A DNA stretch of 64,000 nt from Thalassotalea_F euphylliae (GCF_042682785.1 NZ_JBHUIB010000001.1:1275524-1339523); one strand, 5' to 3'. Positions 18,686-27,308 are shown, numbered from the stretch's first letter. Numbers and translations are program-made. Notes: generated from the sequence alone by a model not told the origin.

Positions 18686-20575
18686 CTAAGCGCTTTTACG
18701 GAGTAAACCGTGTTTTTTCAAGTATACCAGTAACAATGATATTGCTGCAGGGGTAATACCAGAAATTCGTGACGCTTTACCAATAGTCTCAGGGCGAGCA
18801 TCTGTAAGTTTAGCAACGACCTCGTTTGATAAACCCGAGATTTGGCTGTAGTCAAAATCTACAGGGATCAACGTATTCTCATGACGCTTTTTCTTTTCGA
18901 TCTCATCCATTTGACGATCGATATAGCCTTGATATTTAATCTGAATTTCTACTTGTTCAGCTGCTTGCTTATCGTCAAGAGTCGGGCCAAATGCCTCAAT
19001 TGACATAAGATCTTCGTATTTCGTTTCTGGACGACGAATAATATCTTCCAATGTCGCTTCTTTGCTTACTGGGCTTTTCAACTGTTGGTTTAGCTCGTCT
19101 ACAGCTGGATGGTTCTTCTGCACCCAAATACCTGATAAGCGTTGACGTTCTTGTTCAATATTTTCCATTTTTTCGTTGAAACGCGTCCAACGAGCATCGT
19201 CAACCAGACCAAGCTCTCGACCTTTTTCAGTCAAACGAATATCCGCATTGTCTTCACGTAATAACAAACGGTATTCGGCACGTGAAGTAAACATTCGGTA
19301 TGGTTCTTTCGTTCCTAAGGTTGCTAGATCGTCAATCAATACGCCCATGTAGGCTTGATCACGTCCTAGGATCCATTCGTCTTTGCCTTGCACACGCAAT
19401 CCAGCATTGGTTGCAGCAACTAAACCTTGCGCACCAGCTTCTTCATAACCAGTAGTACCGTTGATTTGACCGGCAAAATAAAGATTCTGAACGAACTTGC
19501 TTTCAAGGGTTTGTTTTAAATCGCGAGGATCGAAGAAATCATATTCAATGGCATAGCCAGGGCGAGTGATATGTGCGTTTTCAAAGCCTTTGATAGAGCG
19601 AACCAGCTCCATTTGTACATCAAATGGGAGGCTAGTTGATATACCGTTAGGATAAACCTCATTGGTTGTTAACCCCTCAGGTTCAACAAAAATCTGATGC
19701 GTGTCTTTGTCCGCAAAACGCATGATCTTATCTTCAATCGAAGGACAATAACGTGGACCAATACCTTCAATAACACCGGTATACATTGGAGAACGATCTA
19801 AGCCACCACGAATGACATCATGTGTTTTTTCGTTAGTATGAGTGATGTAACAAGAAATTTGCTCTGGATGATCATCACGCGATCCCATGAATGAGAATAC
19901 AGGGCGTGGTGTATCTCCTGGCTGTTCTTGCATAACAGAGAAATCAAGTGTCCTCGCATCTAATCGAGGAGGCGTACCTGTTTTCAACCGATCCATCCTA
20001 AACGGCATGTCTCGCAAACTTTTTGCCAAATTGACAGAGGCAGGGTCACCAGCACGACCGCCTTGGTAATTGTTCATGCCAATGTGAATCTGACCGGCCA
20101 AGAATGTACCAACAGTCAGCACGACAGCTTGACCTTTGAACTTAAGTCCCATCTGTGTTGATACACCAACAACGCGATCGTTTTCCAAGATCAAGTCATC
20201 ACAAGGTTGTTGGAAAATGGTTAAGTTTTCTTGGTTTTCAAGGTGATTACGAACAAAAGCCCGGTATAAAGCGCGATCCGCCTGTGCGCGCGTTGCTCGC
20301 ACTGCTGGTCCTTTACTCGCATTGAGTGTTCTAAATTGGATCGCAGCGTGATCGGTGGCGGTAGCCATTAATCCACCTAATGCATCAATCTCTTTAACTA
20401 GGTGCCCTTTACCTATACCGCCGATAGCTGGATTACAGGACATTTGACCTAAGGTGTCAATATTGTGAGTTAGCAATAACGTTTTACAGCCCATACGTGC
20501 TGCAGCCAAACATGCTTCCGTTCCTGCATGCCCTCCACCAACAACAATGACGTCAAAAGAGTCTTGATACCACAT
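18686..20575 (-). CDS. mnmG: tRNA uridine-34 5-carboxymethylaminomethyl modification enzyme, FAD subunit
   Basis: Acts with MnmE (encoded at 23388) to install the cmnm5 group at wobble U34 using FAD, NADH and methylene-tetrahydrofolate. At 629 residues it has the N-terminal dinucleotide motif DVIVVGGGHAGTEACLAAARMG (quoted in part), the GidA signature CNPAIGGIGKGHLV with its conserved Cys, GRDQAYMGVLIDDL, and TSRAEYRLLLREDNAD. The C-terminal helical domain that binds MnmE and tRNA is intact. It is transcribed away from oriC. Confidence 0.98.
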   Translation of the reverse strand: MWYQDSFDVIVVGGGHAGTEACLAAARMGCKTLLLTHNIDTLGQMSCNPAIGGIGKGHLVKEIDALGGLMATATDHAAIQFRTLNASKGPAVRATRAQADRALYRAFVRNHLENQENLTIFQQPCDDLILENDRVVGVSTQMGLKFKGQAVVLTVGTFLAGQIHIGMNNYQGGRAGDPASVNLAKSLRDMPFRMDRLKTGTPPRLDARTLDFSVMQEQPGDTPRPVFSFMGSRDDHPEQISCYITHTNEKTHDVIRGGLDRSPMYTGVIEGIGPRYCPSIEDKIMRFADKDTHQIFVEPEGLTTNEVYPNGISTSLPFDVQMELVRSIKGFENAHITRPGYAIEYDFFDPRDLKQTLESKFVQNLYFAGQINGTTGYEEAGAQGLVAATNAGLRVQGKDEWILGRDQAYMGVLIDDLATLGTKEPYRMFTSRAEYRLLLREDNADIRLTEKGRELGLVDDARWTRFNEKMENIEQERQRLSGIWVQKNHPAVDELNQQLKSPVSKEATLEDIIRRPETKYEDLMSIEAFGPTLDDKQAAEQVEIQIKYQGYIDRQMDEIEKKKRHENTLIPVDFDYSQISGLSNEVVAKLTDARPETIGKASRISGITPAAISLLLVYLKKHGLLRKSA

Positions 20576-20686
20576 TTATTCAGCGACCTTAGGTTAAAAA
20601 AAAGAGACGTATTTTAGCACTTTTTTTATAGGTAGGGGAATGATCAATTTTCCAAAAAGATCGCACCGCGATCCATTAATTAAATA

Positions 20687-20735
20687 TAAAGATCTATATA
20701 AAGATCTTGTTATTATTACTTATTAGATCTCGCCC
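20687..20735. other. Probable DNA unwinding element of oriC
   Basis: Very AT-rich. GATCTATATAAAG (20691-20703) and GATCTTGTTATTA (20703-20715) resemble the GATCTnTTnTTTT 13-mers of E. coli, and ACTTATTAGATCTCGC (20718-20733) resembles the E. coli right-hand 13-mer region. It directly adjoins the first DnaA box. Confidence 0.75.
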
Positions 20736-20739
20736 TTTC

Positions 20740-20748
20740 TGTGTATAA
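20740..20748 (-). promoter_or_regulatory. DnaA box (TTATACACA), R1 position
   Basis: TGTGTATAA on the plus strand; it matches TTATnCACA perfectly, next to the unwinding element and inverted relative to the distal boxes. Confidence 0.8.
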
Positions 20749-20845
20749 GTCAATAAACACCATTAAAAACAATAGTTTTGACATGATCAGATCTTGTGAT
20801 CAAAGTTTGATCTACACGGTAAAAAGCTTTGATCAAAATGGCCTT

Positions 20846-20854
20846 TTATCCACA
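20846..20854 (+). promoter_or_regulatory. DnaA box (TTATCCACA)
   Basis: Perfect 9-mer consensus in the mid-origin. Confidence 0.88.
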
Positions 20855-20918
20855 GTGTAGTTCTGAAAAAATTTAATTAACTGGATAATAAAGGTTAAAT
20901 ACAGGGTTTATACGTTAT

Positions 20919-20927
20919 TTATCCACA
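20919..20927 (+). promoter_or_regulatory. DnaA box (TTATCCACA)
   Basis: Perfect consensus in the distal half of oriC, same orientation as the 20846 box. Confidence 0.88.
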
Positions 20928-20951
20928 GCAGAGGGAAATATCACTCTTTTA

Positions 20952-20960
20952 TGTGGATAA
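20952..20960 (-). promoter_or_regulatory. DnaA box (TTATCCACA) at the mioC edge
   Basis: TGTGGATAA on the plus strand, 13 bases past the mioC stop; perfect consensus, inverted. Confidence 0.88.
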
Positions 20961-20973
20961 ATGGTGTGTAATA

Positions 20974-21420
20974 TTAGGATAAGTGATCTTTATTCGTTTC
21001 GATCCACTGTTGAGCCATTTCTTCGGGATCTATATCTTGCGCCATATCTAAGTAAAGCGGTTCAATTATAGGTTTGCAACCCTTTGATATTAGTAGTTTA
21101 TTTAAGTTTTTTGCAGCAAAGCAGAAAGTGTCATAATTGGTATCACCAACCCCGATCACTAAAAGGGAAGTTGTTTGATAAACGGGATCTTGTTTATTAA
21201 CAGCGTTGGCAAACTCAAGCAAGTTATCAGGATAGTCACCTGCACCATGTGTAGATGTGCATACTAACCAAGTTTGATTTTCATACGGAATTTCTTCAAG
21301 GGATGGAGATAAGTGAAGTGTCGTTTTAAAACCAAGTTCATTGAGTGTTTGCTCACATGCTTCCGCCACGTATTCTGTGCCGCCAAGCATACTGCCAACG
21401 ATTATTTGTATCGGGTTCAT
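20974..21420 (-). CDS. mioC: Flavodoxin-like protein MioC
   Basis: Small FMN-binding flavodoxin; in E. coli it supports biotin synthase in vitro. The flavin-phosphate loop is near the N-terminus (IIVGSMLGGTEYVAE), with WLVCTSTHGAGDYPDNL and VIGVGDTNYDTFCFAAKNL binding the isoalloxazine ring. I use the internal ATG at 21418-21420 (148 residues, MNPIQIIVGS), which aligns with the E. coli length; an ATG four codons upstream (21432) is possible. It is transcribed towards oriC, and no terminator lies between its stop and the origin. Confidence 0.92.
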   Translation of the reverse strand: MNPIQIIVGSMLGGTEYVAEACEQTLNELGFKTTLHLSPSLEEIPYENQTWLVCTSTHGAGDYPDNLLEFANAVNKQDPVYQTTSLLVIGVGDTNYDTFCFAAKNLNKLLISKGCKPIIEPLYLDMAQDIDPEEMAQQWIETNKDHLS

Positions 21421-21474
21421 AGAAAAATCCATTGCAAGAAAAGAAATATTGCAATGGATTTTATCACGCTAGAA

Positions 21475-21687
21475 TTATTCTCGGGAGTTGTTAGTAATGT
21501 ATCGATAGAGGTAGGTAAACCCAGGAATTAATATATATGATTGTAACGGCACTATCAGCAACAATGAAAGTAAGGTGATCAAAGCCAGGTTCTGGATCAA
21601 ATACGTTTCAAGTAATGATGGTATAAAATACACCAAAGGAAATAGACACATAAAATTGAAAAGCATTATCAAGTGCTTGTTTGGCAT
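21475..21687 (-). CDS. Small two-helix membrane protein, unknown function
   Basis: The preferred start is the ATG at 21685-21687, one base past the pirin stop, giving 70 residues; a longer reading from 21735 would overlap the pirin gene by 47 bp. Two hydrophobic segments are visible (about 5-22, LIMLFNFMCLFPLVYFIP, and about 28-55), separated by a short LLETYLIQN loop, followed by a Tyr-rich C-terminus. The FPLVYFIP / IVPLQSY pattern recalls the membrane tail found in some antibiotic-biosynthesis-monooxygenase-like proteins, but that is a weak resemblance. Tight linkage suggests co-expression with pirin. I do not recognise the family with confidence. Confidence 0.55.
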   Translation of the reverse strand: MPNKHLIMLFNFMCLFPLVYFIPSLLETYLIQNLALITLLSLLLIVPLQSYILIPGFTYLYRYITNNSRE

Positions 21688-21688
21688 A

Positions 21689-22375
21689 TTATTGATTGCT
21701 CTGCCCTCGTATAACGATAATTTGCGAACTTTCATGGCTTGATAAAGTAAAACCGTCTTTTACTTTTACCAGAGTTCTAGCGGGTAACTCTCGGTCATTA
21801 ACAATTACGTTTCCTTTGCTTATGTAGATGATTGCTGCGCTGTCAAAAGTCGTAGAAAAATTTCCCTCGGTGTTTGCTACATAAATTTCTGTTTGAGACG
21901 TTAGCGTTTTAGTTTGATTAGCATCGCCACCATATACCTTAGTCAGTTGGTTTGTTTCAGGTAAATATGTTTTATATGAAGCCGGCATGCCTGTTTTATC
22001 AGGCAATACCCATAATTGGATAAGTTGGTTGCGCTGATTACTAGGGTTAATTTCATTGTGGCTAAAGCCTTCAGCACCTGCGCGTTGAGCCTGTATCTCG
22101 CCAGCTACTAATGATTTGCCGTGTTCTAATGATCCTTGATGATTAACTTTTCCCTCAACCATCACCGAAATGACATCTATTTCACGATGCGGGTGCATGC
22201 CGGTTTCACCGTGCGGTAAAAAGTTAGCATCAGCAAGATAAACAAAGTTTCCGATACCATTAGTCGCCTTACCTTGCCTAGCCGGGCTGAATACTTTCTG
22301 ATCTTTTACAAATTGCTTCTCAATTAAGCCCGCAAATCCACCTTGAGGTAATTCATCAAATTTAAGTATTTCCAT
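21689..22375 (-). CDS. Pirin family protein (YhhW-like)
   Basis: Bicupin metalloprotein; some relatives are quercetin 2,3-dioxygenases, others redox-sensing regulators. The ATG at 22373-22375 is chosen over a TTG four codons upstream (228 residues). The N-terminal cupin keeps all four pirin metal ligands: HPH (His61, His63), then SHNE (His106, Glu108). The second cupin (about 130-225) is degenerate, as usual. It is divergent from a LysR gene 108 bp away, a common arrangement in which the LysR protein controls pirin. The physiological substrate cannot be read from sequence. Confidence 0.88.
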   Translation of the reverse strand: MEILKFDELPQGGFAGLIEKQFVKDQKVFSPARQGKATNGIGNFVYLADANFLPHGETGMHPHREIDVISVMVEGKVNHQGSLEHGKSLVAGEIQAQRAGAEGFSHNEINPSNQRNQLIQLWVLPDKTGMPASYKTYLPETNQLTKVYGGDANQTKTLTSQTEIYVANTEGNFSTTFDSAAIIYISKGNVIVNDRELPARTLVKVKDGFTLSSHESSQIIVIRGQSNQ

Positions 22376-22483
22376 GTTCCTGTCCAATTAGCCGTTTTGA
22401 AGATAGTAATTAGTTTATTGATTTTAATTTTGGTAAAAAAGATGCTTTACTGGATAACAGTGTTCTACATTTGGTAACAAATA

Positions 22484-23383
22484 ATGCTAAGTAATGTTGA
22501 TTTAAATGATTTGATGGTATTTAAAAAAGTAGTCGATTTAGGCAGTTTTACTAAAGCTGCTGATGCTTTAGATTTACCCAAGTCAAATATTAGCCGTAAA
22601 GTTACTCGGTTGGAGCAAGCACTATCAGTTCGTTTAATGGAGCGATCAACGCGATCACTCCATTTAACTGAAATCGGTCAAGTGTATTATCAGCATTGTC
22701 AACGAATTAGCGATGAACTTACACAAGCAGATCTGTGCATAGAAAACTTAAGTGAAGCGGCCACTGGCACTATTCTGCTTGGCTGTTCTGTAGGCGTTGG
22801 TCAATCGTTAATAGCACCATTATTGAGCGATTTTAATCAAGCCTACCCTAATGTAAACGTCGATCTTAAGCTCACCAACCGCAGAGTTGATGTTATCGAG
22901 GAGGGTTACGATCTGGTTGTTAGAGTAGGAGAGTCGCCTGACTCTAACTTAATATCTAAACGATTGCAGACGGTAACCATGCGCTTTTATGCCAGTAACA
23001 CGTATGTCGAGATATGCAAAGATGCTGGTGTTACGTTTGATAACCCGAGTGACTTAAACGATCACGGTTGCTTATATATGAATGAAAATAGTAATAAATC
23101 GATATGGCACGTGTGTGTGGGAGATAAGGAGCAGGACGTAAATATAAGCCCCCTAATGATGTCTAACGACTTTAATGTCCTCAAATCGCTTGCAGAGCAA
23201 GGGTTAGGAATTACGCTTTTACCGGAGTATATGGTTGACTCGGCTGACAGTGATTTAGTTGAGGTAAATAGCGATTGGGTAGGGCGAAGTGTTAACTTCT
23301 ATGCTATCTACCCAAGTCGGTTAGGCGCTACGCCCAAAGTAGTCGCTATGGTCGATTTTTTAGCGCAGCGAATTAAAAACTAA
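22484..23383 (+). CDS. LysR-family transcriptional regulator
   Basis: The N-terminal winged HTH (about 4-62; DLMVFKKVVDLGSFTKAADAL, quoted in part, then LPKSNISRKVTRLE and ERSTRSLHLTE) is followed by a periplasmic-binding-like effector domain (about 90-295). At 299 residues it is standard length. It resembles the AaeR/DmlR-type subgroup with the ending VVAMVDFLAQRI. It is divergent from pirin, so regulation of pirin and the small membrane gene through the shared 108-bp region is likely. The effector is unknown. Confidence 0.92.
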   Translation: MLSNVDLNDLMVFKKVVDLGSFTKAADALDLPKSNISRKVTRLEQALSVRLMERSTRSLHLTEIGQVYYQHCQRISDELTQADLCIENLSEAATGTILLGCSVGVGQSLIAPLLSDFNQAYPNVNVDLKLTNRRVDVIEEGYDLVVRVGESPDSNLISKRLQTVTMRFYASNTYVEICKDAGVTFDNPSDLNDHGCLYMNENSNKSIWHVCVGDKEQDVNISPLMMSNDFNVLKSLAEQGLGITLLPEYMVDSADSDLVEVNSDWVGRSVNFYAIYPSRLGATPKVVAMVDFLAQRIKN

Positions 23384-23387
23384 GGAA

Positions 23388-24773
23388 CTACTTGCCAATA
23401 CAAAATGACGAGAAGATTTTGCCAAGTAGATCATCAGAGGTGAATTCGCCGGTTATTTCATTTAATTCTTGCTGGCAAAGGCGCAGCTCTTCCGCCAATA
23501 TTTCACCGGCAACGTAAGCTTCTAGTTGATCCAAGCCTGTTTGCAAGTGCTGATGCGCGTTTTCTAGCGCGACTAAGTGACGTCGTCGAGCCATAAAGCC
23601 ACCTTCAATACTGCCTTGATAGCCCATAATGGTTTTTAAGTGTTCTGTAAGATCACTAACACCTTCACCATTTTTTGCAGACAAGGTGACAACAGGGTGT
23701 TGCTCCGATGCTGTCATTCCTGTTTTAGCACCGCTTATATCAGCTTTATTTCTGACGATAGTAAGGCCCATATTATCGGGAAGTTGTTCAAAGAACTCTG
23801 GCCAAAATGCCGTGATATCGGACTCTTGCTGTGTACTGGAATCTACCATCAGTAAAACGCGATCCGCTTTGCTAATTTCTGCCCACGCGCGTTCAATGCC
23901 AATCTGCTCGACTTTATCCGGACTTTCTCGCAACCCTGCTGTATCGATAATATGTAGTGGCATACCGTCGATATGTATTTGCTCAGTAAGTACGTCTCGA
24001 GTCGTTCCCTCGATGTCTGTCACAATAGCTGTTTCTTTTCCGCTCAGGGCGTTTAACAGGCTTGATTTTCCTGCGTTGGGACGGCCAGCAATAACAACGC
24101 GCATACCTTCACGAATAATACTGCCTTGCTTTGCCTGTGCTTGCACAGTATCGAGATCGGCAATAATCTTTTTAAGATCATTAAGCACTTTTTCGTCGGC
24201 TAAAAAATCTATTTCTTCTTCTGGGAAATCAATTGCTGCTTCAACGTACATGCGCAAATGTATGACGTCTTCGACTAGCGCATTGATAAGCTTTGAGAAG
24301 TCACCTTGCAGTGAGTGTAATGCACTTCGAGCCGCTTGTTCTGAATTGGAATTAATGAGGTCAGCAATGGCTTCTGCTTGGGTGAGATCGAGTTTATCGT
24401 TTAAAAAAGCTTGTTCGCTGAACTCACCTGGCTTTGCCATTCTAACGCCTGATACCTGCAAAATTTCTTTGAGCAGCATATCAAGTATAACGGGGCCACC
24501 ATGTCCTTGTAGCTCAAGTACATTTTCACCAGTAAAAGAGTTTGGCCCTTCGAAATATAGCGCAATACCCTGGTCAAGCACATCGCCATTTAACCCACGA
24601 AAGTTAAGGTAATCTGCATATCGAGTTTTCGGCTGTTTGCCTAAAATAGCATGTGCAACATCACTCGCTTTAGGGCCTGACACTCGAATGATGCCTACGC
24701 CCCCTCTACCTGGGGCAGTTGCTTGTGCAGCAATGGTTTCCGTTGACGACATGAAGGGAGAATTAGCAGACAT
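23388..24773 (-). CDS. mnmE: tRNA modification GTPase MnmE
   Basis: Partner of MnmG in wobble-uridine modification. The N-terminal folate-binding domain (IAAQATAPGRGGVGIIRVSG; PGEFSEQAFLNDKLDLTQAEA, quoted in part) is followed by a helical domain. An inserted Ras-like G domain has GRPNAGKSSLLNALSG, DIEGTTRD, DTAGLRES and NKAD. The C-terminal redox motif CIGK is complete. I start at the ATG 24771-24773 (461 residues); the ATG at 24752 (454 residues, MSSTETIAAQ) matches E. coli length better and is a real alternative. It sits between yidC and the pirin cassette. Confidence 0.97.
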   Translation of the reverse strand: MSANSPFMSSTETIAAQATAPGRGGVGIIRVSGPKASDVAHAILGKQPKTRYADYLNFRGLNGDVLDQGIALYFEGPNSFTGENVLELQGHGGPVILDMLLKEILQVSGVRMAKPGEFSEQAFLNDKLDLTQAEAIADLINSNSEQAARSALHSLQGDFSKLINALVEDVIHLRMYVEAAIDFPEEEIDFLADEKVLNDLKKIIADLDTVQAQAKQGSIIREGMRVVIAGRPNAGKSSLLNALSGKETAIVTDIEGTTRDVLTEQIHIDGMPLHIIDTAGLRESPDKVEQIGIERAWAEISKADRVLLMVDSSTQQESDITAFWPEFFEQLPDNMGLTIVRNKADISGAKTGMTASEQHPVVTLSAKNGEGVSDLTEHLKTIMGYQGSIEGGFMARRRHLVALENAHQHLQTGLDQLEAYVAGEILAEELRLCQQELNEITGEFTSDDLLGKIFSSFCIGK

Positions 24774-24857
24774 AACCAAACTCAAAATATTACTATGTCG
24801 TTATTATAACGCTATGTCGCTTTGGGAACATAATTATTGGACTATTTAAGAGACAAT

Positions 24858-24883
24858 AAAAAAGGTGGCAAAAGCCACCTTTT
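24858..24883 (-). terminator. Rho-independent terminator after yidC
   Basis: AAAAAAGGTGGC, loop AAAA, GCCACCTTTT: on the minus strand the stem is followed by TTTTTT. It separates the rpmH-rnpA-yidD-yidC run from mnmE. Confidence 0.85.
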
Positions 24884-24910
24884 CAATAGGTTATCAATCG
24901 ACGACAAACC

Positions 24911-26548
24911 TTAAGCTGTAGCTTTGGCCTTGGCACGCTCCATACCGTTAAAGATCATCTTCATTTGAATAATAGAAATAACGTTACTGATGAACCAGTA
25001 AAGTACCAGACCTGACGGGAACCAGAAGAAGAATACTGTGAAGACAACCGGCATGTATTGCATCATTTTCTGTTGCATTGGGTCTTGCACCGTCATTGGT
25101 GTCATCTTTTGCATCACAAACATACTGATACCCATTAAGATAGGTAGTACGTAGTATGGGTCTTTGCTAGATAAGTCAGTTAGCCATAAACCAAATTCAG
25201 CGTGGCGAAGTTCTACACTTTCTAGGAATACCCAGTAAAGTGCCAAGAAAATAGGCATTTGAATAAGAATAGGTAAACAGCCACCTGCTGGGTTTACTTT
25301 CTCTTTACGGTAAAGTTCCATCATTGCTTGCGACATTTTCTGGCGATCGTCACCAAAGCGCTCTTTTAATGAATTCATTTTTGGTTGAAGTTCACGCATT
25401 TTCGCCATTGATGTGTACTGCGCTTTAGTCAGCGGGTACATCAAGCCTTTCACAATAATTGTGATGATAATGATCGCTACGCCCCAGTTAGACACTACTG
25501 ATTGAATTTTTAGTAGTAACCAGAATAGTGGTTGAGAAATCATAAATAAGAAGCCGTAATCAACAGTTAAATCTAAACCGTCTGCAATTTGTTCAAGTGC
25601 TTCTTGATCTTTAGGACCTACATAGAATACTGCAGATGTAGTAGCTGTTGTATTTGGTTCAATATTAAGGCTTGGTGCCTTAAAGCCGATAACCGCATCG
25701 CCAGCACTTGTGTAGCTAGTGTAAAGTTGATTTACTCCTGCTTTCTCCGGCACCCAAGCTGACACGAAGTAGTGTTGTAGCATAGCTACCCAGCCACCTT
25801 GTGTAGACTTATTGAGGTTTGCGTCAGCAATGTCTTCAAAGTCATACTTTTCGTAGCGCTCTTCAGTTGTTGAATAAGCAGCGCCGCGATAGGTTGGAAT
25901 CAAACCTGAAGAGCTATCAACATAGCTTGATTGTTTTAACTGGCCGTAAAGTTGAACACTTGCAGTATTTGTCGTGTTGTTAGTGACGTTATAGGTCACA
26001 TTCACTTGATAGCTGCCCGGTGTAAATTCAAAGTTCTTTTGAACTACAATGCCGGATTCATGCTGATAGGTCAGTGTTAGTGTCAATGGCTGGCCGTCTT
26101 GCATGGTTAATGAAGACGATTCAACACTATAAATTGGTCGGCCGGATACAATACGGTCAATACCATTTGCACCAGTTAAACCTGATTGTGCAATGTATTT
26201 CATGCTACCGTTTTGCATGATAGTAAATGGAACGCCACTACCTTGTTCTGTTTCGTAATCAAGTAATGTCACTTCAACGATGTCGCCACCTTGCGTGTTC
26301 ACTTTAACGTTTAGAACATCAGTTTCGACCGTAACCAGCTGTGCGCTTGATGCTACCGGCTTAACCACTGGCGCGGCATTTTCTGATGCTGCTGGTACAA
26401 AGTCGTCATCGGCTGTTGTATTACCAGAGGTTTGGCTTGCAGTTTGTGTTACGTCTGGCACAGGTGCATTGTCTAGTGCCCACTGTTGATACAACAGGAA
26501 GGTAACAACCAATAAGCCAATAAAGAGCATACTGCGTAGGGATTCCAT
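24911..26548 (-). CDS. yidC: Membrane protein insertase YidC
   Basis: Inserts and folds inner-membrane proteins, alone or with SecYEG; Fo subunit c is a classic client. At 545 residues it starts MESLRSMLFIGLLVVTFLLYQQWA (first TM, quoted in part). It then has a large periplasmic beta-supersandwich domain (about 60-340) and the conserved five-helix core (about 350-535), with GWGVAIIIITIIVKG, the coiled cytoplasmic loop KMRELQPKMNSLKERFG, GGCLPILIQMPIFLALYWVF and the hydrophilic-groove Arg in the TM2 region. It is the last gene of the rpmH operon. Confidence 0.98.
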   Translation of the reverse strand: MESLRSMLFIGLLVVTFLLYQQWALDNAPVPDVTQTASQTSGNTTADDDFVPAASENAAPVVKPVASSAQLVTVETDVLNVKVNTQGGDIVEVTLLDYETEQGSGVPFTIMQNGSMKYIAQSGLTGANGIDRIVSGRPIYSVESSSLTMQDGQPLTLTLTYQHESGIVVQKNFEFTPGSYQVNVTYNVTNNTTNTASVQLYGQLKQSSYVDSSSGLIPTYRGAAYSTTEERYEKYDFEDIADANLNKSTQGGWVAMLQHYFVSAWVPEKAGVNQLYTSYTSAGDAVIGFKAPSLNIEPNTTATTSAVFYVGPKDQEALEQIADGLDLTVDYGFLFMISQPLFWLLLKIQSVVSNWGVAIIIITIIVKGLMYPLTKAQYTSMAKMRELQPKMNSLKERFGDDRQKMSQAMMELYRKEKVNPAGGCLPILIQMPIFLALYWVFLESVELRHAEFGLWLTDLSSKDPYYVLPILMGISMFVMQKMTPMTVQDPMQQKMMQYMPVVFTVFFFWFPSGLVLYWFISNVISIIQMKMIFNGMERAKAKATA

Positions 26549-26554
26549 AATCTG

Positions 26555-26803
26555 TTATTTCTCTTTGTTTAATGGTGGTACGGGATCTTCGCCGCCCGCA
26601 TTGAGTGGGTGGCATTTTAGTATACGTTTGATTGCTAACCAACAACCTTTTATAACGCCAAAGCGTTCAATGGCGATAACAGTATATTGTGAGCATGTTG
26701 GTTGGAATCGACAATTGTTGCCTAACAACGGACTGATAAACCGCTGATAGCCTCTCACTAGGCTTATAACTAGCGCTTGTGACGCTGAGCGATTTTTCGC
26801 CAT
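26555..26803 (-). CDS. yidD: Membrane protein insertion efficiency factor YidD
   Basis: 82-residue protein of the Haemolytic domain family (DUF37): LVRGYQRFISPLLGNNCRFQ with PTCSQYTVIAIERFGV, then GCWLAIKRILKCHPLNAGGEDPVP. It is amphipathic, associates with the inner membrane and assists YidC. It overlaps rnpA by 34 bp and ends 6 bp before yidC, so the three are translationally linked. Confidence 0.96.
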   Translation of the reverse strand: MAKNRSASQALVISLVRGYQRFISPLLGNNCRFQPTCSQYTVIAIERFGVIKGCWLAIKRILKCHPLNAGGEDPVPPLNKEK

Positions 26804-27132
26804 ATTTTCACCAACTGTTTATTTATGGTGGCATTGTCTAAATTATCAATACCTGATTTGACCATAACAACCATATCAACGGAAGGTAATTCGTGTTGAT
26901 GTAAGCGAAAGCTTTCTCTTGTTAGCCGCTTTATACGATTTCGTTGCACTGCAAGTTTGACACGCTTTTTTGCGATAGCCATGCCTAAGCGACATTTAGA
27001 GTGGTTATTTTTGGTAATTAGGATGGTGAAATGACTAGAGCCAAATCGAGAAGGGTTTGAAAATACTTCTTGGAATTGCCCGGGAGTCAACAAGCGTGAC
27101 CCCCGGTTGAATTCGTAAGTAACCGATTTCAT
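26770..27132 (-). CDS. rnpA: Ribonuclease P protein component
   Basis: Protein subunit of RNase P, which removes 5' leaders from pre-tRNA with the catalytic RNA. At 120 residues it has the family RNR motif, KRVKLAVQRNRIKRLTRESF (about 57-76), and a hydrophobic central cleft (SHFTILITKN). The C-terminus reads KIWRKIAQRHKR. It lies 41 bp behind rpmH, an arrangement conserved across bacteria. Confidence 0.97.
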   Translation of the reverse strand: MKSVTYEFNRGSRLLTPGQFQEVFSNPSRFGSSHFTILITKNNHSKCRLGMAIAKKRVKLAVQRNRIKRLTRESFRLHQHELPSVDMVVMVKSGIDNLDNATINKQLVKIWRKIAQRHKR

Positions 27133-27173
27133 AAGTAAACTGGTTACTTATTCTCTTAAAGGGACTAAGAGAA

Positions 27174-27308
27174 TTAAGCGCTTAGCTTAGCACGACCTTT
27201 AGCACGACGACGTGCTAATACTGCACGACCGTTTTTAGTAGCCATACGAGCACGGAAACCGTGGTTGCGCTTACGCTTTAATACAGAAGGTTGAAATGTT
27301 CTTTTCAT
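27174..27308 (-). CDS. rpmH: 50S ribosomal protein L34
   Basis: 44-residue basic protein, MKRTFQPSVLKRKRNHGFRA through AKGRAKLSA, matching L34 along its length. The frame is open 18 codons further upstream, but ATG 27306-27308 is the conserved start. It is the first gene of the minus-strand rpmH-rnpA-yidD-yidC operon and is divergent from dnaA. Confidence 0.98.
   Translation of the reverse strand: MKRTFQPSVLKRKRNHGFRARMATKNGRAVLARRRAKGRAKLSA

Larger units (their letters stand above)
20576..20973. other. oriC: Chromosomal replication origin oriC
   Basis: A 398-bp gene-free segment between mnmG and mioC, the position of oriC in enterics and vibrios. It has an AT-rich segment (20674-20730) with GATCT-starting 13-mer-like repeats beside mnmG, four DnaA boxes (20740, 20846, 20919, 20952) and eleven GATC sites between 20642 and 20834, far above chance. 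The layout (unwinding element, then an inverted first box, then distal boxes toward mioC) parallels E. coli oriC. The overlapping GATC sites would support SeqA/Dam control if those genes exist in this genome. Confidence 0.93.

Noticed and set aside
23629..24612. Open frame of 327 codons on the plus strand, opposite mnmE
   Set aside because: Ser/Cys-rich translation typical of antisense shadows; mnmE on the other strand is fully conserved and there is no ribosome-binding site.
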